Assembly (NCBI RefSeq): GCF_016103465.1
Contig: NZ_JAEEAP010000004.1
Coordinates: forward strand, 1-64,000
Reading direction: 5' to 3'
DNA: 64,000 nucleotides
DNA from: Streptomyces sabulosicollis
Lineage (GTDB): Bacteria; Actinomycetota; Actinomycetes; Streptomycetales; Streptomycetaceae
The notes below the pieces were generated by a model. The model was not told the DNA's origin. It ran no database searches and was given only the letters and a program-made list of their open reading frames with translations. Shown one piece after another: positions 9,183 through 17,254 of this stretch. Numbering within the stretch: position 1 is the first letter of the stretch; each line of letters opens with the position of its first letter. The position numbers and the translations under genes are program-made.

Positions 9183-10295
9183 TCAGGCCGTCAGCTGGAC
9201 GTGGCGCCGGGTGTGGGCCTTGAGGAAGTCCTCCTTCACCTCGTACGGCACGGCGGTGGCCGGGACCTCGATCAGGCCGTCCACCGCCCGCGTCTCCGGT
9301 GTGACGATGTCCTCGCCGAAGTACTTGTCCGAGCCGGAGTTGTCGCCGGGCAGGGTGAAACCGGGCAGCGCCGAGAGCGTCACGTTGGCCGCCCGGCTGA
9401 TGCCGAAGTCGTGCATGCCACCGCACCACACCGGCACCCCGGCCGCGACGCAGGCGTCATGGACCCGGACGGCCTCCGAGAGCCCACCCAGGCGAGCGGG
9501 CTTGATGTTGACCACGCGGCAACTGCCCAGCGCCAGCGCCTCCCGCGCCCGCCCGGCGGAGGTGAGGCTCTCGTCGAGGCAGAGCGGTGTGGCCAGCTCC
9601 TTCTGCAGCGTGGCATGGTCCAGCAGATCGTCCCAGGCCAGCGGCTGCTCGATCATCATCAGGCCGAACGCGTCCAGATCGCGCAGCCGCGGAAGGTCCT
9701 CGAGGGTGTAGGCGCAGTTGGCGTCGGCCATCAGGGGCAGGTCCGGGAACCGGTTCCGGATCGCCTCCAGCACCTTCACATCGGCCCCCGGGCCGATCTT
9801 GACCTTCACCCTTTGGTACCCCTGCCCGACGTAGCCCGCGATGGTCTCGCACAGCCGGTCGTGGTCACTGTCCATGCCCACACTGACGCCGGAGGGGACA
9901 TGGGTGCGCGCCGCGCCGCCCAGCAGCGTGGCCAGCGGGCGGTCCGCGGTGGCGGCCAGCAGGTTCCACGCGGCCATCTCCAGGCCGCACCGGGCGAAGT
10001 TGTTGGCCTTGACCCGGCCGTAGAGGGCCGTGAACTCCTCGATGGTGTCCCAGGATCGGCCCACCACCGCCGGGGCGAGGAAGTCGCGGGTCACGGACCA
10101 CACCGTGTCGGTCGTCTCGCCCAGGTAGTACGGGTCCACCGGCACCGGTGCCTCGCCCCATCCCGTGAGGCCGTCGGCGGTGGTGGCGCGGACGACCACG
10201 TGCAGCAGGGTCTTGGCGCTGTGGGTGCTGGCGGTGAAGCCGCGGGTGAGCCGCAGCTCCACCACAAAGAGGTCGAGCCGGTCGATGCGCGGCAC
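9183..10295 (-). CDS. menC: MenC-like o-succinylbenzoate synthase
   Basis: A 370-residue enolase-superfamily protein of the OSBS/N-succinylamino-acid racemase subgroup. It has the barrel lysine pair (VKVKIGPG), metal ligands MADANC, MIEQP and CLDES, and the second catalytic lysine in NIKPARLGG. In the menaquinone route it dehydrates SHCHC to o-succinylbenzoate. This subgroup often racemises N-succinylamino acids too, but linkage to MenD, an isochorismate synthase and MenE favours OSBS activity. It is the last gene of the minus-strand operon, 57 bp after the SDR gene. Confidence 0.85.
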   Translation of the reverse strand: MPRIDRLDLFVVELRLTRGFTASTHSAKTLLHVVVRATTADGLTGWGEAPVPVDPYYLGETTDTVWSVTRDFLAPAVVGRSWDTIEEFTALYGRVKANNFARCGLEMAAWNLLAATADRPLATLLGGAARTHVPSGVSVGMDSDHDRLCETIAGYVGQGYQRVKVKIGPGADVKVLEAIRNRFPDLPLMADANCAYTLEDLPRLRDLDAFGLMMIEQPLAWDDLLDHATLQKELATPLCLDESLTSAGRAREALALGSCRVVNIKPARLGGLSEAVRVHDACVAAGVPVWCGGMHDFGISRAANVTLSALPGFTLPGDNSGSDKYFGEDIVTPETRAVDGLIEVPATAVPYEVKEDFLKAHTRRHVQLTA

Positions 10296-10352
10296 GGTGG
10301 TCCCCTTCCCGTCGTCGGGAGATGGCGTCGTCGAAAGGTGAAGTGGTGGTGT

Positions 10353-11132
10353 CTAGGGTCTGAGGGTGGAGCCGCCGTCCACCGTCACGGTGGTGATGGT
10401 GATGTGGGCGGCCTGGTCGGACACCAGGAAGCCGATGACGGAGGCGATGTCCTCGGGCTCGGCCAGGGTGCCGCGGGGAATGCCCACCCGGTGCCGCTCG
10501 GGGTCTCCGCGCAGCAGCGCCTGTCTCCGGCCGGGCAGATGCGCGTTGGTGCGGGACATCGGGGATTCGGTGGTCCCCGGCGCCACGACGACGGATCGCA
10601 CGCCGTGTCCGGCGAGTTCCAGCCCCGCGCAGTTGGTGAGGTACTGGGCGGCCGCCTTCGAGGCCCCGTACAGCCCCTGGTCGTGCTTGACGATTCCGGC
10701 GCTGTTCGATGCCACGGTGATGACGCAGCCGCGGCCGCGCCGCGCCATCCGCCGGCCCACCGCGCGGACGCAGTTGAACGTGCCCCGGACGTTGACGCCG
10801 AACACCCGCTCCCACTCGGCGTCCTCCTGCTCGGTCAGCGGGGCGGTCCGGCCGAGCACTCCGGCGGCGTTGACCAGGATGCCGATGGGGCCGAGCCGGT
10901 CCTCCACCTCCTGGACGGCCCGTTCCACCTCGGCGGAGTCGGTGACGTCCAGGCGCACCGGATGTGCCGTGGCGCCCAGCCGCCGGGCCACGGTGTGGGC
11001 CCCGTCCTCGTCGACGTCCGCGACGGCCACGGACGCCCCTTCGGCGGCCAGTTGACGGGCGGTGGCGGCGCCGATGGCACCTGCCGCGCCGGTGACCAGG
11101 GCCGTGACCCCGGCTATGCCGGTCAGCCTCAT
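10353..11132 (-). CDS. SDR dehydrogenase resembling 2,3-dihydro-2,3-dihydroxybenzoate dehydrogenase (EntA/DhbA)
   Basis: A 259-residue classical short-chain dehydrogenase. The NAD-binding TGAAGAIG motif is near the N-terminus, NAAGV follows, and the catalytic Ser-Tyr-Lys is seen in VASNSAG and YGASKAA. Several stretches recall EntA/DhbA: the VAPGTTESPM loop, the IPRGTLAEPEDIA segment and the HITI...VDGGSTL end. EntA oxidises a cyclohexadiene diol from isochorismate to an aromatic catechol. In this cluster the substrate may be a related isochorismate-derived ring. ATG 11132 overlaps the upstream crotonase stop (ATGA). A dehydrogenase is not part of the normal menaquinone route. Confidence 0.82.
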   Translation of the reverse strand: MRLTGIAGVTALVTGAAGAIGAATARQLAAEGASVAVADVDEDGAHTVARRLGATAHPVRLDVTDSAEVERAVQEVEDRLGPIGILVNAAGVLGRTAPLTEQEDAEWERVFGVNVRGTFNCVRAVGRRMARRGRGCVITVASNSAGIVKHDQGLYGASKAAAQYLTNCAGLELAGHGVRSVVVAPGTTESPMSRTNAHLPGRRQALLRGDPERHRVGIPRGTLAEPEDIASVIGFLVSDQAAHITITTVTVDGGSTLRP

Positions 11133-11950
11133 GCTCCTCGCCCCGCTTCCCGCCCGGTTCCGCTCTCCGTTTCCCGCGCGGTCCCGCTCTCCGTTTCCCG
11201 CGCGGTCCCGCTCGCTGTTTCCCGCTCGGTCCCTTGTCCCCTTTCCCGCCGCGTTTCCGGCTCGGCGCCGGGGAAGGTTTCCGCGACCAGCAGCTCGGCG
11301 TCGATCCGCTCCAGCACCCCGGCGAAGCGCTGGAGCTGGCCCTTGAGCAGCGCGGTCGTGCTCGGGTCGTTGGCGGAGATCTCGGCGGCACACGCGGTGG
11401 CCTCCGCGCACGCCCGGCCCGGTGGTACGAGCCGCTGCAACAACCCCAGCCGGTGGGCGTCGTGTGCCGTCACCCAGCGGGAGGTGAGGAGCAGGTCCTT
11501 GGCGGCGCCCAGCCCGACCAGTCCGATGAGTTTGGCCGCCCCGATGGGGACCCCCAGGCGGGAGCCCGGGAAGCGGTACACCGAGTCGTCGGCGCCCACC
11601 CGGATGTCGCAGGCGGCGGCCAGCTCCGCACCGGCGGCGACACAGCGTCCCTCGATCGCGGCCACGGTCGCCTTGGGTGCCGCCGCCACCGTGCGCTGCA
11701 ACCGCGCGAAGACCCGCAGCCGGCCCGCGAGGCCCTCGTCGCCCAACTCCTCCTCGCGGTCGGCCCCGACACAGAAGTCCGGTCCGCTGCCGCTGAGGAC
11801 GAGCACCCGTACGGCGTCATCGGCCAGCGCGTCCTCCACGGTCCGGAGCAACCGCGCGGCCGCCTCGGTGCTCAGCGCGTTGCGGGCTCGGGGGCGGTCG
11901 ATCCGCAGCTGTGCCACTCCGGTGGCGCGGTCCCGCTCGACGCCGATCAC
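11129..11950 (-). CDS. enoyl-CoA hydratase/isomerase (crotonase) family protein
   Basis: A 273-residue crotonase-fold protein acting on a CoA thioester. The first oxyanion-hole segment is in GSGPDFCVGAD and the second around GRCVAAGAELAAACD. The region after it (RFPGSRLGVP) lacks the GSFD-type signature expected of DHNA-CoA synthase MenB, so I do not call it menB. The GTG start at 11950 overlaps the menD stop as GTGA. The last 40 residues are a tail of Arg-Glu-Thr-Ser-Gly units encoded by tandem 24-bp repeats. It could close or hydrate the OSB-CoA product, but that is inference. Confidence 0.8.
   Translation of the reverse strand: MIGVERDRATGVAQLRIDRPRARNALSTEAAARLLRTVEDALADDAVRVLVLSGSGPDFCVGADREEELGDEGLAGRLRVFARLQRTVAAAPKATVAAIEGRCVAAGAELAAACDIRVGADDSVYRFPGSRLGVPIGAAKLIGLVGLGAAKDLLLTSRWVTAHDAHRLGLLQRLVPPGRACAEATACAAEISANDPSTTALLKGQLQRFAGVLERIDAELLVAETFPGAEPETRRERGQGTERETASGTARETESGTARETESGTGREAGRGA
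11157..11252 (-). repeat. four 24-bp tandem repeats coding the crotonase tail
   Basis: Units at 11157-11180, 11181-11204, 11205-11228 and 11229-11252. The first two differ at a single position and the last two are progressively diverged. On the coding strand they give repeated GTARETES-like octapeptides at the C-terminus of the crotonase. Confidence 0.8.
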
Positions 11951-13749
11951 CGGGGCGTCCACAGCTCTTCGAGGGCGCGGGTCACGGCCCGGTGTGTCTG
12001 GTCGTGCACCGCGACATTGGCCGCGCGGTCGGTGCGCAGATGGATCATCGACACGCCCGGTGAGCCCACCCTCTCCTTCAGCGCGGACCGCAACTCCCCC
12101 TCGTCGGCGGCGCGCACGACACCGACTCCGTAGGCGGCCGCCACCGCGCACACATCGGCGGCCTGCGGGGTGCCGAAGAGCAGCTCGAAGGTGTCCTCCG
12201 GGAGGCGTGACGCCTGCGGCAGGAACGAGAAGATCCCACCCCCGTGGTTGTCCACCACGACGAGCGTGCAGCTCACGTCCGGCGTCCCGGCCGCGCCCAG
12301 CAGCGCCCCGGCGTCGTGGAGGAAGGTCAGGTCGCCCAGCAGTACGGCCACCGGGCGCCGGGCCGCGGCCACGCCGAGCGCGGTGGCGATCGTGCCGTCG
12401 ATCCCGTTGACACCGCGGTTGGCCAGCACGGCGGGGGGACGGTGGCGGGGCGCGGCGAACCACTCGAGGTCCCGTACCGGCATCGAGGACCCGACCACCA
12501 GTGTCGCCTCGGTGGGCAGGGCGTCGTAGAGCGTACGGGCCACCCGCGGTTCGGTGAGGTCGGCCCGGCCGTTCAACGCATCGGTCACGGCCGCCTGCGC
12601 GGTGGCCTCCGCCGCGGCCCAGGCGGTGCGCCACTCCGGCCCGGCCGGGGACTCCGGCACCGCCTCGGCCACCGCGCGGCACAGGTCCGTGGGATCGGTG
12701 CGCAGCACGGTGGCGGCCAGCCGGTCCGGGTCCCGCCACCGCCAGTGGGGATCGACAAGGAGATGCCGGACGCCGGGCTGCCGCAGCCAGTCGGCCAGGG
12801 CCCGGGAGGCCCAGCGCTCCCCGAGGTGCACGACCACCTCGGGGCGCAGCCGGTCCCGGGCGTGCGGGCCGCGCAGGATGGCGTCGGCCGCCGCCACGGT
12901 ACCGGGGCCCGGGGTACGGGCGCCGGAGCGCGGATCGGCCAGCACCGGCCAGCCCAGCGCCGCGGCGGCCTCGTGCACGGCGGCCGGATCGCCCGCGCCC
13001 GCTCCCACGACCAGGACACCCCGCTCGTGCCCGGCCGCGACGGCGGCCACGTCCGCCGGGGTGGCGGTCAGGACCGGGCGGCTGACGTGGTGCCAGGGCC
13101 GCCCGTCCGACCGGCCGGGAGGCAGGGGGCCGGGCCGTGCGACCAAGGGGTCGCGGAAGGCCAGGTTGAGGTGGACGGGGCCGGGTCCGGACGGTCCGGC
13201 CTCGGCCTCCGCCACGGCGCGCGCGGCCAGGGAGCGCCACATCCCGTCCTGGCTCCGCTCGGGCACGGGCGCGGCCACGGCCCAGCGCACCGCCGATCCG
13301 TACAGGCCCGTCTGGACCATGGTCTGCGGGGCTCCCACCCCCTGCAGCTCGGGTGGGCGGTCGGCGGTGCACACCACCATCGGCACTCCCGCCAGATCTG
13401 CCTCGGCGACCGCCGGATGGAGCTCGGCCGACGCCGTACCGCTGGTGGTGAGCACGACAGTGGCGCGCCCGGTGGCACGGCTCAGGCCCAGCGCGAGGAA
13501 GCCCGCCGCGCGCTCGTCGAGGCGTATGTGCAGCCGCATCCGGCCGTCCTCGGCGAGGGCGAGCGCGAGCGGGGTGGAGCGGGAGCCGGGCGCGATCACG
13601 GCCTCGCTCAGCCCCGCGCGGACCCACTCGTCGACGAGGGTGGCGGCGAAGGCCGCCTGCGGGCCTCCCCCGGTGTCCCGGGCCGCCCGGGCGCCCTCCC
13701 CGGTGCCGGCGGGGGTCAGGTGTCCGTCCACGGGTTCGCGGCCCGCCAT
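11947..13749 (-). CDS. menD: MenD-like SEPHCHC synthase
   Basis: A 600-residue thiamine-diphosphate enzyme that joins the succinyl semialdehyde unit of 2-oxoglutarate to isochorismate. The N-terminal APGSRSTPLALA and DERAAGFLALG motifs are characteristic of MenD. The ThDP/Mg2+ motif starts at VLLGDLTFLHD and ends near VVDNHGGGIFS. Length matches the family (about 550-600). ATG 13749 overlaps the previous stop by one base (TGATG), and its own stop lies inside the GTG of the crotonase gene. Directly coupled genes on both sides indicate one polycistronic transcript with the isochorismate synthase. Confidence 0.92.
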   Translation of the reverse strand: MAGREPVDGHLTPAGTGEGARAARDTGGGPQAAFAATLVDEWVRAGLSEAVIAPGSRSTPLALALAEDGRMRLHIRLDERAAGFLALGLSRATGRATVVLTTSGTASAELHPAVAEADLAGVPMVVCTADRPPELQGVGAPQTMVQTGLYGSAVRWAVAAPVPERSQDGMWRSLAARAVAEAEAGPSGPGPVHLNLAFRDPLVARPGPLPPGRSDGRPWHHVSRPVLTATPADVAAVAAGHERGVLVVGAGAGDPAAVHEAAAALGWPVLADPRSGARTPGPGTVAAADAILRGPHARDRLRPEVVVHLGERWASRALADWLRQPGVRHLLVDPHWRWRDPDRLAATVLRTDPTDLCRAVAEAVPESPAGPEWRTAWAAAEATAQAAVTDALNGRADLTEPRVARTLYDALPTEATLVVGSSMPVRDLEWFAAPRHRPPAVLANRGVNGIDGTIATALGVAAARRPVAVLLGDLTFLHDAGALLGAAGTPDVSCTLVVVDNHGGGIFSFLPQASRLPEDTFELLFGTPQAADVCAVAAAYGVGVVRAADEGELRSALKERVGSPGVSMIHLRTDRAANVAVHDQTHRAVTRALEELWTPR

Positions 13750-15191
13750 CAGCGCGTCCAGTCCTTCGCCGCACCGAGCCGCGTCAGCGCGGCGCCGAGC
13801 TGGCCCAGTAGTCCGGAGCCGACGCCGGAGAGCATCCGGTAGCCGCTGCGCTGCAGCTCCTCACCGCCCTTGTTCGACGGTGAGGAGCCGTCCAGCCAGC
13901 CGTCCGGTGTCAGCCGGCCGCACAGCACCTCCCATGCCTCCCGCGCCACCACGCCCTCGCGATCGGCGGCGAAGCGGCCGCGCTCCACGCCCAGTGCCAG
14001 GGCGGCGGCGATACCGGCGGACCCGCAGGTCTCCGCCCCGGTGGCGGGCTCCGCCAGATAGCAGTCCCAGATGCCCGCGGCGTTGCGCCGGGACAGCGCG
14101 AGCCGGGCGGCCCTCGCCGCCTCGTCCCAGAGGTCGTCGGTGTCCGGGCGGTCGCCGAGCTCGGACAGGGTGCGGACCAGACCGAGCAGATACCAGGCGT
14201 AGGCACGGGCCCAGTTGCGGTAGACGCGGCTGCCGTCGGGCAGCAGCCTCAGATAGAGGTCGTCGTCCCACGTCAGCCGCCTGCGGCGGACACGGAGCTG
14301 ACGGACGGCCGCCTCGCGCAGCCGGGTGTCCCCGGTGGCCTTCGCGAGGACGGCCATGGGGTAGGCGACGGTGTAACACCCCTCGGCGGTGGTCGGGTCG
14401 TCCTTGACGCATCCATGGGGATCGGTCCGGGCGTCCCAGGAGTCGACGGCCAGCCGGAGCGTGGGGTGGCGCGGATCCCGCTTCGCGACCACCGCGAAGG
14501 GGAGCGTGGCCTCGATCCCGTACACACGGTCGTTCGCGGGGCGGCCGCGCGGATCCTCGTAGCGCAGCCGGGTGCCGTGGAGGTAGACGGCGAGATGGTC
14601 GCGCAGCGCCGTCTCGGCCCGGGTGTCGCCGGGGAAGGTGGTGTGCAGGTCGTACAGCGCGTCCAGCACACACCCCTCCATCCACCCGAACGGCTGCACG
14701 CTGGCGAGGCTGGTGAGGTGGCGGTGGAGCGCGGCGGCCGGGGCCGGTGCGTCCCCGGCCTCCAGCAGCAACGCGGGCCGCCGCTCGGCGGGGGCGTCCG
14801 GGCCGGAGAAGATCCACAGCGGCTCGGTGGCCGGTCCGGGGGTGAGGGTGAGCCGTACGCCCTCGTCCAGCACGGCCCGTACCGCCTCGGTGTCCAGCGG
14901 CAGATCATAGGGCTGGTGGCAGTCGGCGTACCGGATGTCGAACGAGCCGAGCGGCCGCCCGGTGCCCGCCGAGGTGGCCTCGACGCGCCGGACGTCCCGC
15001 ACGTCGTAGGCGACGAACAGGCGGAGCCGCCCCGGGGAGACGGGTGCCGTGGAGTGCCATGCCAGCACGGTGGGCGCCTGGCCGCGGACGATGGCCGCGG
15101 TCGACCACGTCAGCGGGGTGCGCCGGTCCGACGGGAAGGGAACGCTCGGCGCGTCCACAGTGCTCGCGGGAACATGAAGTGCGCTTGCCAT
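13749..15191 (-). CDS. six-hairpin glycosidase-like protein (GH88/GH105-type fold)
   Basis: A 480-residue protein with an N-terminal beta-rich part (about 1-140) and a C-terminal alpha/alpha-barrel-like part (about 150-480). Features such as GYYTVAYP-like, NWARAYAWYLLGLVRTL and the SAGIAAALALG helix recall YteR-type unsaturated glycuronyl hydrolases. I cannot confirm a catalytic aspartate and there is no signal peptide, so the activity is uncertain. It lies 18 bp after the isochorismate synthase and overlaps menD by one base. A glycosidase-fold protein inside a men-type operon is unexpected; it may act on the pathway product or have been recruited for a non-hydrolytic role. Confidence 0.62.
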   Translation of the reverse strand: MASALHVPASTVDAPSVPFPSDRRTPLTWSTAAIVRGQAPTVLAWHSTAPVSPGRLRLFVAYDVRDVRRVEATSAGTGRPLGSFDIRYADCHQPYDLPLDTEAVRAVLDEGVRLTLTPGPATEPLWIFSGPDAPAERRPALLLEAGDAPAPAAALHRHLTSLASVQPFGWMEGCVLDALYDLHTTFPGDTRAETALRDHLAVYLHGTRLRYEDPRGRPANDRVYGIEATLPFAVVAKRDPRHPTLRLAVDSWDARTDPHGCVKDDPTTAEGCYTVAYPMAVLAKATGDTRLREAAVRQLRVRRRRLTWDDDLYLRLLPDGSRVYRNWARAYAWYLLGLVRTLSELGDRPDTDDLWDEAARAARLALSRRNAAGIWDCYLAEPATGAETCGSAGIAAALALGVERGRFAADREGVVAREAWEVLCGRLTPDGWLDGSSPSNKGGEELQRSGYRMLSGVGSGLLGQLGAALTRLGAAKDWTR

Positions 15192-15209
15192 TGATGATCC
15201 CTCGCCTGT

Positions 15210-16340
15210 TCAGGGCGCTATGAGCGCGGGCAGAATGGCGCCCAGCTTCGCGCGGGTCTCGGCCAGTTCCTCTTTCGGGTCGGAATCGGCGACAATGCCG
15301 TTACCGACGTACATGGTGGCGTTTCTGCCGTGTATCTCGGCGCAGCGAATGGTCACGCAGAGACTGCCGTTTCCCTCCGCGTCCACCCAGCCCAGCGCCC
15401 CTCCGTAAAGTCCTCTGTCCCAGCCCTCCAGGCGCTCGATCACTTCGTACGCCTTGTCGCGGGGCCACCCGCACACCGCGGGGGTCGGATGCAGCATGGC
15501 CGCCAGTTGGAGAAAGGGCGGGTGGTCGGCTTTGAGCTCGGCCCGGACCCGGGTCATCAGGTGCTGGACGTTCGCCAGTTTCAGCGTCTCCGGCCGCTCG
15601 TTGGCCTCGATCCATGTGGTGCTGGGCGCCAGCGCGTCCAGCACCGCCTCCCGCAGGACCCGGTGCTCCTCCTGGTTCTTGTCGGAGTCCTGGAGCCAGG
15701 CCGCGAGCCGGAGATCGGACTCGGCGTCGCCACCACGGCGGATCGTGCCTGCCAGGGCACGCGACTCCACCATCCGCCCGCGCTTGGCGAGCAGCAGCTC
15801 CGGACTGGCTCCCACCAGACCGAAGGCGGAGAACAGATAGGCGGAGGGGAAGGTGTGGGCCAGCCTCCGCAGCACCACGGACGGCTGGATGTCCGCGTCG
15901 CACTCCATCTGGATGCGCCGGGCGAGCACCGCCTTGCGCAACTCCCCGCGGCGCACGGCGCGCGCCGCGTCGGCGACGCTGCCGCACCACTGCTCCGGCG
16001 GTTCGCTGGGCCGCAGCGCGTAGGCGCCGGGTTCACCGCCCCTGGGCGGAGGGGTAGGGACCGTGGCGAGGAGGCGACGGTGGTCGGGCGTCTCCTCCAG
16101 GCTCAGGGTCCGGGCGGGAACCGCGAGCCGGATGGGCTCTTGGCGCTGAAACGGAAAGGCCACGAAGCCGATTCCGCCACCGGCCGCCAGCGCTTGTGCT
16201 ATGTCTTCCTCGGAATGGACCAGATGGTGCGCGATGGGCTCAATTCCGAGGAGTGTACGGTCTGGCCCGGAAAAGAATAATCGGCGATTATCCAGAAGGT
16301 CGATCGCGTCATCGACGACTTCTTGCGAACGTGCCACCAA
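15210..16340 (-). CDS. isochorismate synthase (MenF/EntC/DhbC type)
   Basis: A 376-residue chorismate-binding enzyme converting chorismate to isochorismate. Conserved blocks include SRALAGTIRRG, SDKNQEEH, HLMTRVRAEL, LHPTPAVCGWP and the C-terminal GGALGWVDAEGNG...CAEI with GNGIVADSDPKEE, which form the Mg2+ and chorismate site. The size agrees with DhbC/EntC-like enzymes. It is the first gene of the six-gene minus-strand operon leading to menC. The GTG start at 16340 has only a weak G-rich ribosome binding site. It supplies the substrate of the MenD encoded two genes downstream. Confidence 0.9.
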   Translation of the reverse strand: MVARSQEVVDDAIDLLDNRRLFFSGPDRTLLGIEPIAHHLVHSEEDIAQALAAGGGIGFVAFPFQRQEPIRLAVPARTLSLEETPDHRRLLATVPTPPPRGGEPGAYALRPSEPPEQWCGSVADAARAVRRGELRKAVLARRIQMECDADIQPSVVLRRLAHTFPSAYLFSAFGLVGASPELLLAKRGRMVESRALAGTIRRGGDAESDLRLAAWLQDSDKNQEEHRVLREAVLDALAPSTTWIEANERPETLKLANVQHLMTRVRAELKADHPPFLQLAAMLHPTPAVCGWPRDKAYEVIERLEGWDRGLYGGALGWVDAEGNGSLCVTIRCAEIHGRNATMYVGNGIVADSDPKEELAETRAKLGAILPALIAP

Positions 16341-16367
16341 CGGAACGCCCCCGTCCGTTCTGGTAGA

Positions 16368-16396
16368 GATATGATCTTTTGCGTAAAGCGCTCCAA
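16368..16396 (-). promoter_or_regulatory. candidate promoter of the men-like operon
   Basis: On the minus strand TTGGAG (16396-16391), a 17-bp spacer and CATATC (16373-16368) lie in a locally AT-rich patch about 25-55 bp before the isochorismate synthase start. The -10 match is imperfect. A TTGACG-N8-CGTCAA dyad lies just upstream, around 16406-16425. Confidence 0.35.
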
Positions 16397-16455
16397 CAGC
16401 CTTGCATTGACGAGTAAATGCGTCAAGAACCTACCAATGCGGTAGTTCACCTGAT

Positions 16456-16608
16456 GGACATTTTCTGGCTGATGAGCAGGCCGAGGCGTACGGAGCGTTC
16501 ACCGAGGTGCCCGCGCGCCCGGAGCTGGAGCGGTTCTTCTTCCTCGACGATGACGACCGCGAGCTGATCGCGCTGCGTCGTACGGACGCGCACCGGCCGG
16601 GAATGGCG
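16456..16608 (+). pseudogene. Tn3-family transposase fragment (N-terminal DUF4158 region)
   Basis: About 50 codons in one frame read LADEQAEAYGAF, then RPELERFFFLDDDDRELIA, then RRTDAHRPGMA. This is the characteristic start of Tn3-family transposases in actinomycetes (DEQ...YG, LERFFFLDD.DR.LI..RR.D..R.G.A). The remaining roughly 900 codons of a normal tnpA are absent; the sequence departs from the family after GMA and runs into the MarR gene. It is a truncated remnant on the plus strand. Confidence 0.7.
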
Positions 16609-16709
16609 AAGGTCAACCTGAAGAAGATCCCCGCGCACCCGACCCGCTGGGCCGCTCGCCGCACCCCGTGCGGGCCGGGTGCCGCCGCCCCAGCCCGGGG
16701 TGGTGCTCG

Positions 16710-17186
16710 TCAGCCCGTGGGTGTGCCGATCTGGTTGCGTTCGAGCACGGAACGCAGCTTGGAGAGGGCCTTCGCGACGGCCGTCACTGAGGAGTTGTCG
16801 AGAGTGCCTCCGATCAGCTCGGCCACGCCGGCGGTGAAGGTTTTCTCCGCTGCGTCGACGAGCTGGGTGCCGTTTTCGGTCAGGGCCAGCAGCGACGAGC
16901 GGCGGTCGGCTGGGTTCGGCTGTCGGGCGGCCCAACCCCGTTTCTCCAGGCGGTCGATGGACTTGCTGGTCGCCCCGATGCCGATGGCGAACTCGGCGGC
17001 GAGGTCCGCCACGCGGCACCCGGGGTGATCGCGCAGGTAGAGCAGGGCCTCGAACTGCGAGGCGACGATCCCGTGCCGCTCGCGGAGACGGTCGTTGAGG
17101 GCGTTGTACAGACGCGTCTCGCACCGGACCAGGTCGGCGAAGAAGCCCGGGAGGTCGACCGTCCCGCCGCTCGATGTGGATGCCAT
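16710..17186 (-). CDS. MarR-family transcriptional regulator
   Basis: A 158-residue winged helix-turn-helix repressor of the MarR type, with the recognition region around GCRVADLAAEFAIGIGATSKSIDRLEKRGW and the wing PNPADRRSSLLALTENG. ATG 17186 gives a normal N-terminus; the frame could extend 10 codons to 17216 but would then run through the operator. It is divergent from an esterase gene with an 8-bp inverted repeat between them, so it probably represses both. The pair lies between transposase and resolvase remnants. Confidence 0.9.
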   Translation of the reverse strand: MASTSSGGTVDLPGFFADLVRCETRLYNALNDRLRERHGIVASQFEALLYLRDHPGCRVADLAAEFAIGIGATSKSIDRLEKRGWAARQPNPADRRSSLLALTENGTQLVDAAEKTFTAGVAELIGGTLDNSSVTAVAKALSKLRSVLERNQIGTPTG

Positions 17187-17205
17187 GGCATATAGTGTAC
17201 TTAGA

Positions 17206-17230
17206 TTCCACGGCATATACTTCCGTGGAA
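17206..17230. promoter_or_regulatory. putative MarR operator
   Basis: TTCCACGG (17206-17213) and CCGTGGAA (17223-17230) form a perfect 8-bp inverted repeat with a 9-bp spacer between the divergent MarR and esterase starts. GGCATATA occurs twice in the interval (17187-17194 and 17212-17219), once inside this dyad. Confidence 0.5.
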
Positions 17231-17254
17231 GTTACCTGTGGCAGGAGCGCACTC

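Noticed and set aside
9183-10295. menC as a pure N-succinylamino-acid racemase
   Set aside because: Sequence alone allows it, but linkage with MenD, isochorismate synthase and MenE makes OSBS activity more likely; left as an alternative.
11129-11950. calling the crotonase menB
   Set aside because: The GSFD-type MenB signature is missing from the second half of the active site, so only a family-level call is supported.
9156-12410. 1084-codon plus-strand frame
   Set aside because: It is antisense to menC, the SDR, the crotonase and menD, has low-complexity Arg/Gly/Pro-rich sequence and no motif; a typical high-GC shadow.
16507-17028. 173-codon plus-strand gene over MarR
   Set aside because: Only its first third matches Tn3 transposase; the rest is antisense to the MarR gene.
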